Assembly: GCA_017509685.1 (NCBI GenBank)
Contig: JAFWPA010000009.1
Span: 1 to 64,000, forward strand
Origin: Bacteroidales bacterium
GTDB lineage: Bacteria; Bacteroidota; Bacteroidia; Bacteroidales; UBA932
Reading direction: 5' to 3'
DNA length: 64,000 bases
The translations under genes were made by a program, and so were the position numbers. This document shows, piece after piece, positions 14,285-23,165 of this stretch (within the stretch, counting starts at the first letter, position 1; each line of letters begins with the position of its first letter). The notes under the pieces were generated by a model that did not search any database, was not told the origin of the DNA, and saw only the letters and a program-made list of their open reading frames with translations.

Positions 14285-16057
14285 TTACTGCGCAATAAAG
14301 TGCGATTTCGTGTCTATGAACAGGAGACCACCGGAGGCGGCCGCCTCTTCCCGGAGAACGCGCACGGCGCTTTCGTTGTCTATGGATTCATTGGAAAGCA
14401 GCCGGGATGTCGCGTTCCATTCTATCAGCGGATTGCCGATTCCTGTACTGTAATCCACGTTCTGGGAAGTGGCGATGTATTCGCTCACGGCCAGGGTCAC
14501 GGTACGGGACGCCCAGTCTCCGGTCCAGTTTTTTTTCTGATAGATGACCGTTCCGTCCTTCTTGAGGACCAGCGATTGCGGCGACCCTTGGGTGTAGTAA
14601 CAGTCTATGCCGGTCATATAGGAGAAAAGGCCTTTGCCACCGCCTGTCACGGAATACTCGAATACCTTGAGTAAATCGGCATAGGTAATACTGTATACGT
14701 AAATGGTGTTTCCAAAGGGGAACACTTCATATACGTGGCCCACCGTAATGTCCCTGCGGGACTGCCCGTTCAGCGGGATGGAAGTCCGGAGCGCACCGCT
14801 GTTGACGAATGCCACATCGGCCTCGCCGATACGGCGTGTGATGTCACACATCCAGTTGGAGAGGGTCGATGCACGTCCGCCGCTGCCCGAAAGAGAGGAC
14901 GAGGTGGCGTCCACGCGGATGTAGCCGATGGCACTGGTCAGCTCCTGGGAAACCCTGGAAAGCGCCTCTTCCGACAGCGCCAGTATTTCGTCGTCCAGGT
15001 CCGACGCATTCTGGCCGGGGCTGTTGTGCATATCCTTGTTGCTGTTCACCGTAACAATCTTCCGTTCCTGAACCCCTTTGAAAGAGAGTTTGCCCTGGGT
15101 GTCTTTGGTAAACTTCATAATGGCCGATGCATAATGCTCGCAGTAGCGTCCCCCCTGCAGATAGGATACACCCCATCGCGTATTCCCCTCTGCCGTAATG
15201 TGTGAATGACCGCCCAGTACCAGATCGAATGCGCTGCCCTGGCCCAGGCTTTGAGCGGCACCGGCGGCCGCACCGTGAATGAGCAGGACCGTGGCGTCGC
15301 ACTGGCCGCTCTCTTCCAGAGAGGCGGCTATGTTGTTGGCCATCGAGTAATCTTCTGTGATGGAATACCCCATCCCGGTGAATTTGGATGCCATAATGCT
15401 GCTGGCGTAATTCTCGGCAAAGCCCACCACGCCAATTCTGACCGGAATGGATTCTCCCTCATCGCTCACGGCAGTTTTTTCCAGGATAACGTAGTCCCGG
15501 GTACGGGAATCCCGTACGTTGTTATGGTACAGGTTGGCACATAGCACGGGTACCCGGTTCTCCTGCACCACGCCCTCCCATTCATAGTCCGGCAGGGTGG
15601 CGTCCGTGTCAATCAGACCTTCCAGGCCCCAGTCAAATTCATGGTTGCCCAGCGCCACGGCATCGTACCCCATCCGGTCCATCGCCGCATAGATGGGCTC
15701 TCCATTCAGAATATTGGAAAGACTGGCGCCCTGATAAAGGTCACCGGCGTCCAGAAGCAGGAGACGGCCGGGATCATAGGCTTCGCCCCGCCCGCGGATA
15801 TCTTTCACTTTGTCGGCCACAAATGCCATCCGGTAGTGCAGGAAACTGTTGTCATTATAAATAAGGTATCCGTGGATATCCGTGGTCTCCATCACAGGCA
15901 GGAAGTAATCCACGGGCTCCGGCTTTTCCTCCGGCGGATCCACGGCAGGCTCCGGAACGGGATCCGGGAAAGGACCTGCCGCCGGCTCCTTGGCGCACGA
16001 AAAAATCATCGCCGCCAGGACCGCCACAAGCACATATGGTCCCGCATGTTTTCTCAT
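14285..16057 (-). CDS. 5'-nucleotidase/2',3'-cyclic phosphodiesterase-type lipoprotein
   Basis: 590 residues with lipoprotein signal (ending MIFSCAKE) and a Pro/Glu-rich linker. The calcineurin-like metallophosphatase domain carries METTDIHGYL, LLLDAGDLYQG, ALGNHEFDWG and VLGGHSHI, which together supply the two-metal site. The C-terminal 5'-nucleotidase substrate domain follows (FVNSGALRTSIPL, EVFPFGNTIYVYSI). Family members hydrolyse nucleotides or cyclic nucleotides outside the cytoplasm to recover phosphate and nucleoside. It is a single gene with its own -7 box six bases before the ATG. Confidence 0.88.
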   Translation of the reverse strand: MRKHAGPYVLVAVLAAMIFSCAKEPAAGPFPDPVPEPAVDPPEEKPEPVDYFLPVMETTDIHGYLIYNDNSFLHYRMAFVADKVKDIRGRGEAYDPGRLLLLDAGDLYQGASLSNILNGEPIYAAMDRMGYDAVALGNHEFDWGLEGLIDTDATLPDYEWEGVVQENRVPVLCANLYHNNVRDSRTRDYVILEKTAVSDEGESIPVRIGVVGFAENYASSIMASKFTGMGYSITEDYSMANNIAASLEESGQCDATVLLIHGAAAGAAQSLGQGSAFDLVLGGHSHITAEGNTRWGVSYLQGGRYCEHYASAIMKFTKDTQGKLSFKGVQERKIVTVNSNKDMHNSPGQNASDLDDEILALSEEALSRVSQELTSAIGYIRVDATSSSLSGSGGRASTLSNWMCDITRRIGEADVAFVNSGALRTSIPLNGQSRRDITVGHVYEVFPFGNTIYVYSITYADLLKVFEYSVTGGGKGLFSYMTGIDCYYTQGSPQSLVLKKDGTVIYQKKNWTGDWASRTVTLAVSEYIATSQNVDYSTGIGNPLIEWNATSRLLSNESIDNESAVRVLREEAAASGGLLFIDTKSHFIAQ

Positions 16058-16063
16058 TTAGTG

Positions 16064-16071
16064 CAAAAATA
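16064..16071 (-). promoter_or_regulatory. -7 element of the nucleotidase gene
   Basis: TATTTTTG on the minus strand, ending six bases before the ATG at 16057, so the mRNA is probably leaderless. Confidence 0.6.
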
Positions 16072-16188
16072 GAAAAAAGTAGTAAATTCGTTCAACTTTT
16101 TCCAACCTTTCGGGGAGAGGTTACGTCTAATGGATGAAACCGCTCCGGAAGCGGGGTTAAAAGTTGAACTGGTTATTGATACAAAAAC

Positions 16189-16629
16189 ATGGAAGACATC
16201 TTATTACCTATTTTCATTTGCGTCATTCTGCCCGTGGCCATTGTGGCTATTGTGATGTACACCCGTCAGTTGGAAGTGAAGCGCAAGACCGAGGTGATGC
16301 TCAGGGCCATCGAAGCCGGCGTGCCGGTGGACACCAACCTCTTGAGCACCAAGAAGGATAATAGCTCCAAGAGCATCAAGCAGAATCTTCTGGAAAAACT
16401 CACCAGCGGCTGTATCACAAGCTTCATGGGCATTGCTTTCCTGGCCTTGGGCATCCTCCGTGCCGTTGTTCCTGATTTCGGACGCAACACGCTCCTGAAC
16501 ATGTGGTGGCTTCCCGCCGGTGGCGTACTCCTGGCCGTAGGAATCAGCATGCTTATCTCCTACTTTGTGGGAAAGAAGATGCTGGCCAAGGAGATTGAGG
16601 CCGAAGAAAAGAAGCTGGAGCAGGAGTAA
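16189..16629 (+). CDS. Small membrane protein, DUF6249-like
   Basis: 146 residues. One membrane helix is near the N-terminus (LLPIFICVILPVAIVAIVMY), a basic cytoplasmic stretch with a predicted helix follows (RKTEVMLRAIEAGVPVD), then two more helices (FMGIAFLALGILRAVV, WLPAGGVLLAVGISMLISY) and a charged Glu/Lys tail. Proteins of this outline commonly precede an ECF sigma gene in Bacteroidetes. The next gene begins at the base after its stop. Its function is unknown, possibly part of the sigma factor's membrane control. Confidence 0.6.
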   Translation: MEDILLPIFICVILPVAIVAIVMYTRQLEVKRKTEVMLRAIEAGVPVDTNLLSTKKDNSSKSIKQNLLEKLTSGCITSFMGIAFLALGILRAVVPDFGRNTLLNMWWLPAGGVLLAVGISMLISYFVGKKMLAKEIEAEEKKLEQE

Positions 16630-17109
16630 ATGACGCAGGAGCGGTTCATCAGCCAAGTGCGAGAGCAGCAGGAGCCCCTGAGGCGGTTCCTGCTTGCGCT
16701 GTGCGGTGGAGACGACGCCCTGGCCGATGACATTGCGCAGGACGCCCTGGTTCGGGCTTATGTGGCTTCCGGCTCCTTCCTGGGACTGTCCAAATTCAGC
16801 ACCTGGCTCTTCCGCATTGCTTACAATTGCTATATTGATTATTGCCGGAAGGCAAAGCCGCAGCAGGCTCCCGTTGAAGAGGCGGTGAACCTGCCCGGCG
16901 GCGACGCCTCCGACGCCTCCTTCCGCTACCAGCAGCTTTACCAGGCCCTGGACAAGCTGCCCCAGAAGGAAAAGGCCGCCGTGGCCCTGTTCTACTTCGA
17001 GGACCGGAGTATCAAGGAAATATCGGCCATTCTGGACATGCCGCAAGGCACGGTCAAATACCAGCTTTCCATGGCCCGCACGCACCTGAAACAGCACATA
17101 CAGTTATGA
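16630..17109 (+). CDS. ECF RNA polymerase sigma factor
   Basis: 159 residues. Region 2 covers about 20-80 (DDIAQDALVRAYVASGSF, FSTWLFRIAYNCYIDYCRK) and region 4 about 105-155 (LPQKEKAAVALFYFEDRSI, GTVKYQLSMARTHLKQHI). It is flanked directly by two small membrane proteins, one ending at the base before its start and one overlapping its stop by ATGA. That three-gene block is a typical ECF unit with membrane-bound control. Confidence 0.92.
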   Translation: MTQERFISQVREQQEPLRRFLLALCGGDDALADDIAQDALVRAYVASGSFLGLSKFSTWLFRIAYNCYIDYCRKAKPQQAPVEEAVNLPGGDASDASFRYQQLYQALDKLPQKEKAAVALFYFEDRSIKEISAILDMPQGTVKYQLSMARTHLKQHIQL

Positions 17110-17468
17110 AAGAGATAGAAGAATTCCTGCGGGAGAACAAGCCGCAGGTGAAAGACGACCCCACCTTCCTCCTGGAGGCGCAGCGCCGGATGGAGCAGGT
17201 AGAGGGCATCAAAGCCGAAGTGGACCGTCAGCGCCGTCACGGGCATCTGGCCCTGATTGTTGCGCTGGTCGCCGGCCTGGCTGTGGGTGTGCTGGCCACC
17301 GCCCTTGCCTTCCTGTATCCGGTAGACACCCAGACCGTGGGAAAGAGCCTTCTGGAAAGCGTGCGCGTATTCCTGCAAACCTACCGGCAGTATCTGCTGC
17401 TGCCCGTGGCCATCCTGGCCATTGCTCTGGGAATGGTTCTGGGCAGGGAAAAAAGAACTTGTATTTGA
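17106..17468 (+). CDS. Putative membrane anti-sigma protein
   Basis: 120 residues. The N-terminal half is charged and cytoplasmic (EIEEFLRENKPQVKDDPTF), and two membrane helices follow (HLALIVALVAGLAVGVLATAL, YLLLPVAILAIALGMVLG). It overlaps the sigma stop by four bases. Position and topology fit an anti-sigma factor, although no zinc-binding HxxxCxxC motif is present. The assignment is from context. Confidence 0.55.
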   Translation: MKEIEEFLRENKPQVKDDPTFLLEAQRRMEQVEGIKAEVDRQRRHGHLALIVALVAGLAVGVLATALAFLYPVDTQTVGKSLLESVRVFLQTYRQYLLLPVAILAIALGMVLGREKRTCI

Positions 17469-17481
17469 CGCTAGATTCCAT

Positions 17482-17489
17482 TATCTTTG
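17482..17489 (+). promoter_or_regulatory. -7 element of the GH5 gene
   Basis: TATCTTTG, 29 nt upstream of the ATG at 17519. Confidence 0.55.
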
Positions 17490-17518
17490 CCCTATAACAA
17501 ATTGATTCGGCAAAGTTT

Positions 17519-18511
17519 ATGAAAAAGATTCTGTGGTCTCTCGTCATCGTCTTATTGGCAATATCCTGCACCGCCAAGAACCCCTGGGTAAAGGTAGAAG
17601 GTAACAAGTTCATCGATCCCGACGGAAAGGAACTGGTCCTTCGCGGGCTCTGTTTCTCAGATCCCGTCAAACTCATTCAGGACGGTCAGTGGAACGAACG
17701 TTATTTTGCCGAAGCGGCCGCCTGGGGCGCCAACGTGGTGCGCTTTGCCGTGCACCCGGCCAACCTCAACGCCCTGGGCTGGGAAAAGACGTTCGAGGCG
17801 ATGGACCAGGGCATTGCCTGGGCCAAACAGTATGGGATGTACGTAATCATGGACTGGCATTCCATCGGCAACCTCAAGGACGAACTGTATACCGCTCCCA
17901 TGTACAACACCACCCAGGAGGAGACCTTCCGTTTCTGGAGCACGGTGGCCGAGCGCTACAAGGAAGAGCCCACCGTAGCTTTCTACGAACTGTTCAACGA
18001 ACCCACCGTGACGGCGCCCGAAGTGGGTTCCTGCACCTGGACCGAATGGAAGAATCTGCTGGAGCAGATTATTGACACCATCCACGACATCAACCCCAAC
18101 GCCATCTGCCTGTGCGCCGGTTTCAACTGGGCCTATGACCTCACGCCCGTGGCCACGGAACCCGTGGACCGGCCCAATGTGGCCTACGTCTCCCACCCCT
18201 ATCCCCAGAAGCGGGAACAGCCCTGGGAAGAGCAGTGGGAAAAGGATTTCGGCTATGTGGCCGACACCTTCCCGGTCATCTGCACGGAGATTGGCTTCTG
18301 CCTGGCCGATGAACCCGGCGCGCACATCCCCGTGATGTCCACCGAAGTGTATGGAGAACACATCACCCGCTACCTGGAGCAGAAAGGCATCTCCTTCACG
18401 GTATGGTGCTTTGACGTGGACTGGGCGCCCATGCTCATCAGCGACTGGGATTTCACCCCCACCACCCAGGGCCGCTTCTTCAAGGCCTATCTGCAGAAAA
18501 AAGCAAAATAA
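17519..18511 (+). CDS. Glycoside hydrolase family 5 lipoprotein
   Basis: 330 residues with lipoprotein signal MKKILWSLVIVLLAISC. The GH5 (cellulase-type) barrel is evident: ELVLRGLCFSDP, WGANVVRFAVHPANL, GMYVIMDWHSIG, the general acid Glu near residue 160 in YELFNEPTV, SHPYP, and the nucleophile Glu near 256 in ICTEIGF. The enzyme would cut beta-1,4-linked glucans, mannans or similar chains at the cell surface. No carbohydrate-binding module and no SusC/SusD pair is adjacent, so it is not part of a standard polysaccharide utilisation locus. Confidence 0.88.
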   Translation: MKKILWSLVIVLLAISCTAKNPWVKVEGNKFIDPDGKELVLRGLCFSDPVKLIQDGQWNERYFAEAAAWGANVVRFAVHPANLNALGWEKTFEAMDQGIAWAKQYGMYVIMDWHSIGNLKDELYTAPMYNTTQEETFRFWSTVAERYKEEPTVAFYELFNEPTVTAPEVGSCTWTEWKNLLEQIIDTIHDINPNAICLCAGFNWAYDLTPVATEPVDRPNVAYVSHPYPQKREQPWEEQWEKDFGYVADTFPVICTEIGFCLADEPGAHIPVMSTEVYGEHITRYLEQKGISFTVWCFDVDWAPMLISDWDFTPTTQGRFFKAYLQKKAK

Positions 18512-18516
18512 TACTT

Positions 18517-20193
18517 ATGAAACGACTGATTTCTCTGGCCCTTGCGGCCGCCTGCCTGGTTTCCGGGATGGAAAAGGCCGACGCCTGCACCAACCTCATC
18601 GTTGGCAAGAAGGCTTCCGTGGACGGAAGCGTCATCTGCACCTATAACTGCGACGGCTTCGGCTTCGCCTCTTCACTCAGTTATTCGGCGCCCGGGCAGC
18701 ACGCACCCGGCGAACAGATTGCCGTGCGGGGCTGGGGCCCCAACGCCGGCGTGCATTACATTGCGCAGGCGCCTTACACCTATTCGGTGGTGGGCCTGAT
18801 GAACGAGAAACAGGTATCCATTGTGGAAACCACCTGGGATGGCCGCAAGGAATTGCGCAATCCGGAAGGCTGGCTGGGCTATTTCACCCTGATGGAGTTG
18901 GCCCTGCAGCGGTCGGCATCGGCCCGGGAGGCCATTGCCGTAATGCATCAGCTGGTACAGGAGTACGGCTACAACGACACCGGCGAGTCCTTCGCGGTCT
19001 GTGACAAGGACGAGGCCTGGATTATGGAACTCATCGGCAAGGGTCCCGGCCGTAAGGGTGCGGTATGGGTGGCCCGCCGCGTGCCCGACGACTGCATCAG
19101 CGCCTACGCCAACTCCAGCCGCATCCGCCAGTTCCCCCAGGCGAAGAAGGCCGACAAGAAGCTGGGCTTCTGCGTGACCGCGGACGGCGAGACCATGTAC
19201 AGCGCCGATGTCATCTCCTTCGCCCGCGAGATGGGCTACTACGAGGGTCCCGACGCCGGTTTCAGTTTCCGCGAAGCCTACGGCCCGCTGGACTGGGGCG
19301 CCATCCGCTACTGCGAGGCCCGCGTGTGGAGCTTCTATCGGCACCACTATGATACGGCCGTGATGGACGAATACCTGCCCTTTCTGAACGGGGACCTCTC
19401 CGTGCACGACGACCTTCCTCTATGGATTAAACCCATAGCTCCCGTGAGCTACCGCGACATCCAGAATGATATGCGGGACCACTACGAGGGTACCGCCCTG
19501 GATATGACGGCCGATGCCAGCGCCGGTCCCTGGGCCTCCCCCTACCGCAACCAGCCCGTGAACTATGACGCCCCGGACGGCACCAAGATGTTCCGGGAAA
19601 GGCCCATCGGCTGCCAGCAGAGCGGCATGACCATGGTGTGCCGGATGCGTTCCTGGCTGCCAGACGCCCTGGGCGGCATCACCTATTTCAATCTGGACGA
19701 CGCCACCATGGTGGCCTATGTACCCGTGTACTGCGGCGTCAACCGCATTCCCGATCCCTTCCGCCGGGAGAACAACAAAATCACCGAATTCTCCTTCGAC
19801 AGCGCCTTCTGGATGTGCAACTGGGTGGCCAATATGGTCTACCCCCGCTGGAGCGCCATGATCGGGGACCTGCAGGAGGCCCAGAAGGAACTGGAAGACT
19901 TCTATGAGGCCGACCAGGCTGCAGTAGAGGAACACGCCGCCGGCCTCACCGCCGGGGAACTCACGGACTTCCTCACCGTCAAGACCATCGGCTATACAGA
20001 CAAGATGATGAAGCGCTGGGACAAACTGGCCAAGCTGCTCATCGTCAAGCACAACGACCAGATTATGCGTCCTTCCAAGGACGGAGAGATTGTCCCCGGC
20101 CGGCACACGTCACCCGCCTACTCCCCGGCTTTCATTGAAGCCGTGAAAGAGGCTACGGGTGACCGGTATGTACGGAAGGAAATCCGGCAGTAA
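18517..20193 (+). CDS. Peptidase family C69 (dipeptidase)
   Basis: 558 residues with a signal peptide that, cut before C24, exposes the catalytic Cys (DACTNLIVGKKASVDGS). This N-terminal nucleophile and the VDGS stretch define family C69/U34 dipeptidases. Further blocks are ETTWDGR, GESFAVCDKDEAWIMELIG and YANSSRIRQFP. It probably degrades dipeptides in the periplasm. It starts five bases after the GH5 stop, and its own stop abuts the stop of the converging gene with no base between. Confidence 0.88.
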   Translation: MKRLISLALAAACLVSGMEKADACTNLIVGKKASVDGSVICTYNCDGFGFASSLSYSAPGQHAPGEQIAVRGWGPNAGVHYIAQAPYTYSVVGLMNEKQVSIVETTWDGRKELRNPEGWLGYFTLMELALQRSASAREAIAVMHQLVQEYGYNDTGESFAVCDKDEAWIMELIGKGPGRKGAVWVARRVPDDCISAYANSSRIRQFPQAKKADKKLGFCVTADGETMYSADVISFAREMGYYEGPDAGFSFREAYGPLDWGAIRYCEARVWSFYRHHYDTAVMDEYLPFLNGDLSVHDDLPLWIKPIAPVSYRDIQNDMRDHYEGTALDMTADASAGPWASPYRNQPVNYDAPDGTKMFRERPIGCQQSGMTMVCRMRSWLPDALGGITYFNLDDATMVAYVPVYCGVNRIPDPFRRENNKITEFSFDSAFWMCNWVANMVYPRWSAMIGDLQEAQKELEDFYEADQAAVEEHAAGLTAGELTDFLTVKTIGYTDKMMKRWDKLAKLLIVKHNDQIMRPSKDGEIVPGRHTSPAYSPAFIEAVKEATGDRYVRKEIRQ

Positions 20194-20823
20194 CTATCCC
20201 AGCAGGAACTCGCCGAAAAACTCCGGACGGTGGAAGTCCGGGTTGGGAGTGTCGATGGGCGCCCAGCTCAAGAAATGAGGGTGGGCGGTCTTGTCGCCGC
20301 ATTTGTAGATATTGCCCAGGAGTTTGGCGGGCAACTTGGACGGGTCCAGGCCGATGACCTCGAAGGGGATGCGGATGGTGAGGGCCCAGGTCTTCACCTC
20401 GTCCGAAATATCCACAGGGGCTTTCACTTCGGCCTTGCGGACGATGCGGGCCATCACCTCCGGCGCCTGCATAACACGGTCTCCGCGGCCGGTGCCGCAG
20501 GCTACCAGCAGGAAGCCGGCGGCGTTCACTTCAATATTATAGTACTTGTCACAGCCGGGTGCCTGGAGGAAAATCTCGCAGGTGCTGTCTTCCCAGATGG
20601 TGCCGCCGTCCTGCGTATTGCGTACGGTGAGGTCCAGCCCGCTCACGCGCCAGCTCACCAGCAGGGAATCAGCGGTGCGGCCGATGCGGCCGGCCACGAT
20701 GGGCGCATAAGGGAAGGCGGAAGGCCAGTTGACCGTATTTACATCGAAGCGGGCCCCGTTCAGTTCCAGGGCTTTTTCATCCGCCTGCTCCAGCAGCGGA
20801 ACACGAATGCATTTCTTTTCCAT
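20194..20823 (-). CDS. CBM9-like domain protein
   Basis: 209 residues without a signal peptide. The sequence resembles the carbohydrate-binding family 9-like domain widespread in Bacteroidetes: LLVSWRVSGLDL, GGTIWEDSTCEIFL, YYNIEVNAAGFLLVACG, TWALTIRIPFEVIGL and a Trp near the end (HFLSWAPIDTPNPDFHRP). As a lone domain with no export signal its role is unclear. A TATCTTTG box ends five bases before the ATG. Confidence 0.7.
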   Translation of the reverse strand: MEKKCIRVPLLEQADEKALELNGARFDVNTVNWPSAFPYAPIVAGRIGRTADSLLVSWRVSGLDLTVRNTQDGGTIWEDSTCEIFLQAPGCDKYYNIEVNAAGFLLVACGTGRGDRVMQAPEVMARIVRKAEVKAPVDISDEVKTWALTIRIPFEVIGLDPSKLPAKLLGNIYKCGDKTAHPHFLSWAPIDTPNPDFHRPEFFGEFLLG

Positions 20824-20828
20824 ATCCG

Positions 20829-20836
20829 CAAAGATA
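20829..20836 (-). promoter_or_regulatory. -7 element of the CBM9-like gene
   Basis: TATCTTTG on the minus strand, ending five bases before the ATG at 20823. Confidence 0.6.
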
Positions 20837-20843
20837 CGAAAAA

Positions 20844-23021
20844 CTATTTAAGCATGATGCTCCGGAGGTCGTCGATGTCCTGCTGCGGCACGCCAATACC
20901 CAGCAGATACTGTTCCACGCCGCTTTTCAGCGTTCCGTCCTTGGACATTTTCCACAGATACTCGATGGCCGGCTGATAGCTGCCGTCGGCCGTGCGCATG
21001 TGATGGTACAGGCCGTCGTCCTGCATGCTCCAGTCGGCGGGAGCGAAGTAGGTGAGTTCGTAATCCTTTCCAATCTGGGACTCGGGAACGCCCAAAACGC
21101 CCTCTATGACCATGGCCATGACGCCGGTGCGGTCACGGCCGGCGGCGCAGTGGAAGTACACGGGCTTGTTCTCCCGCAGGTTCTTTACGATGAACTGGAA
21201 GCTCTCTTTAATCCCTTCGGCGCGGTCCCTGAGCATGGCACGGTAGTAAACGCTGAACCCGGGGGCCAGGAATGCGATTTTATCGCCAAAGTAGGATTTG
21301 CTGGGGACATCGTCCAGTTCCCGGAGGTCTAGTTCGGCCAGGATGCCCTGTGCCAGACCTTCCTCCTTACCCTCGGTTTTCATGTTACTGGAGCTCACTT
21401 TACCGCCGCGGTAGAGGAGCCTGTAGCGCAAGGTCTTGCCGTCGGTGGTGGTCCAGCCGCCCAGGTCTCGGGCGTTGCGCACCTTGGGTTTGAGGAACAA
21501 CTGGTGGATGGAACCGGTTGTTCGGAATTTGCCTTCGGCGACAATGCTGCCCGACGAACTGGTTACATTCCAGTTATAGATAACGTTGGGGACCAGGTTG
21601 GTCAGTTCCTGCTGTCCGACACCGGAGGAAACGGAATAGGTGCGGGTCCAGCCGCCCTCTTCCATCAGGGTAAGTTTCTGGGAGCCGGATGCGGCGGTCC
21701 ATTTCACCGTAACAGACGGGGGAATGTCGGCCTCTCCGGGTCCGCCTCCGGGATATTGGGTGACGGCCGAAGTATATACACGGTCCGTATAGTGGACGTT
21801 TTCCATGTAGTTCTGCATATACTCGTTGGTCACCAGATAGGTGGGGATGTCTTCAGGGGTCTCATCCACATAACCGATGAGCCTGGTGGCCACGGCCTTG
21901 CCCAGCGTGTGGTTGGCGTCATCGGCCTCGATATCCCAGTACATGCCGCCCAGGAGGCCCTTGGACTTGACGTATTCGGCCTTGAGGCCGATGGAGGTTT
22001 CGTCGTCGTAGCTCAGGACCATGGTGCCCACGGCGTCGGTGAGGTAGGGAACCTTGCATTGGTCGTCCCAGCACTTGTTGAAGCCCGTGAGCTGGATGAT
22101 TACGTTGTAGTCCAGTTCGTCGCCCTGGAGGATGTTGCGGTCCACACGGCCGAAGAAGGCCATGCCCAGGGTCATCTTGTTATAGGGGATGCCCTTGGCG
22201 AAGTGCTTGGCCACGGCTTCGTCACAGCTCATCTTGCTGCGGGAACCCTTGTACAGGGCCGCGTTGTGGCTGGGCGGACGCCCCATATCGTAACTCATGA
22301 TGTTCACAAAGTTCAGATAGGGCAAGGCGGTGGCCCAGTCCACATAGCCGGCGCCGGCCTCGGAGGCCATCGTCAGGAGTTTGTCATTGCCCAGGGCGGC
22401 ACGCAAATCCTTGAGCAGCAGGGTGAAATTCTGCTTGTCGTTGGAGGAGGAACTGATGCCGGCATCACTGCTTCCGGGATACTCCCAGTCTATGTCTATA
22501 CCGTCCAGTTTATAATTAGTGACGGCCTTGAGGCAGTTCTGGGCGAAGTTCTTGCGATGGGTTTCATCGGCCGCCATCTCGGAGAAATTGCCGGCGCCCC
22601 ATCCGCCCACGGAGAGCAACACCTTCAGGTTGGGATTCTCCTGTTTCAGGGCCACGATCTTCTTCAGGCGGGTAATCTTCTTGTCCCGGATGTACAGGGT
22701 CTCGAAGTCGTCCTGGATTTTGGCGAAAGAGAAATTGATGTGGGTGACCAGGTTGGGATCCGGGAGTTCGCCGCTGTCGGCGTAGGCATAACCCACGACG
22801 ATGAAACCGTCTGCCGGGGGTTCTGCCGGCGGGGTCTCTTCGCTGGAGCCGCCGCCACCCTCTTCGCCTCCGCCGGGCTGGGTTTCACTGCCGGACTGGC
22901 TGCCGCTCTGAGAACCGGAATCGGTTTTCTTGGGCGGATTGATGACAATGCCGGTTTCGGATTTTCCGCAGCAACACAGCAGCTGGAGAAGTACTAAAAA
23001 GGCTATATGTCTGAGTTTCAT
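20844..23021 (-). CDS. GH18 chitinase-like domain fused to a tyrosine phosphatase, lipoprotein
   Basis: 725 residues from the ATG at 23021 (MKLRHIAFLVLLQLLCCCG, a lipoprotein signal; an upstream in-frame ATG at 23042 adds seven residues). A Ser/Gly/Glu-rich linker leads into a GH18 domain at about 73-380 with SVGGWGAGNF and the catalytic DGIDIDWEYPG, acid Glu near 180. A fibronectin-III-like domain follows at about 420-510 (VTVKWTAASGSQKL). The rest, about 515-725, is a dual-specificity/Y_phosphatase3 domain with NARDLGGW, LDLRELDD and the P-loop HCAAGRDRTG near 625. Both active sites look intact. In Bacteroidetes the FN3-phosphatase half usually occurs alone. Joining it to a chitinase/endoglycosidase is unusual. 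Confidence 0.85.
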   Translation of the reverse strand: MKLRHIAFLVLLQLLCCCGKSETGIVINPPKKTDSGSQSGSQSGSETQPGGGEEGGGGSSEETPPAEPPADGFIVVGYAYADSGELPDPNLVTHINFSFAKIQDDFETLYIRDKKITRLKKIVALKQENPNLKVLLSVGGWGAGNFSEMAADETHRKNFAQNCLKAVTNYKLDGIDIDWEYPGSSDAGISSSSNDKQNFTLLLKDLRAALGNDKLLTMASEAGAGYVDWATALPYLNFVNIMSYDMGRPPSHNAALYKGSRSKMSCDEAVAKHFAKGIPYNKMTLGMAFFGRVDRNILQGDELDYNVIIQLTGFNKCWDDQCKVPYLTDAVGTMVLSYDDETSIGLKAEYVKSKGLLGGMYWDIEADDANHTLGKAVATRLIGYVDETPEDIPTYLVTNEYMQNYMENVHYTDRVYTSAVTQYPGGGPGEADIPPSVTVKWTAASGSQKLTLMEEGGWTRTYSVSSGVGQQELTNLVPNVIYNWNVTSSSGSIVAEGKFRTTGSIHQLFLKPKVRNARDLGGWTTTDGKTLRYRLLYRGGKVSSSNMKTEGKEEGLAQGILAELDLRELDDVPSKSYFGDKIAFLAPGFSVYYRAMLRDRAEGIKESFQFIVKNLRENKPVYFHCAAGRDRTGVMAMVIEGVLGVPESQIGKDYELTYFAPADWSMQDDGLYHHMRTADGSYQPAIEYLWKMSKDGTLKSGVEQYLLGIGVPQQDIDDLRSIMLK

Positions 23022-23046
23022 ATCAATTAATGTGGTGGTCACTTTG

Positions 23047-23054
23047 CAAATCTA
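23047..23054 (-). promoter_or_regulatory. -7 element of the GH18-phosphatase gene
   Basis: TAGATTTG on the minus strand, 25 nt upstream of the ATG at 23021 and four upstream of the alternative ATG at 23042. Confidence 0.5.
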
Positions 23055-23150
23055 ACGGATTAGGGCCAAGGCGCACGCGCAAAACGCGCATATAATGGGC
23101 CGATTTGCGCAAGTTGGCGCCAAAAAAGCCGCCACTTTCCTATCTTTTTG

Positions 23151-23158
23151 TATTTTTG
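23151..23158 (+). promoter_or_regulatory. -7 element of the lipid kinase gene
   Basis: TATTTTTG, ending seven bases before the ATG at 23166. This spacing supports that start over the in-frame ATG at 23148, which would lie upstream of the box. Confidence 0.6.
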
Positions 23159-23165
23159 TACACCG

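Noticed and set aside
21504..22997. A 497-codon plus-strand frame opposite the GH18-phosphatase gene
   Set aside because: The minus-strand product has two intact catalytic motifs and a signal; the plus-strand frame has none.
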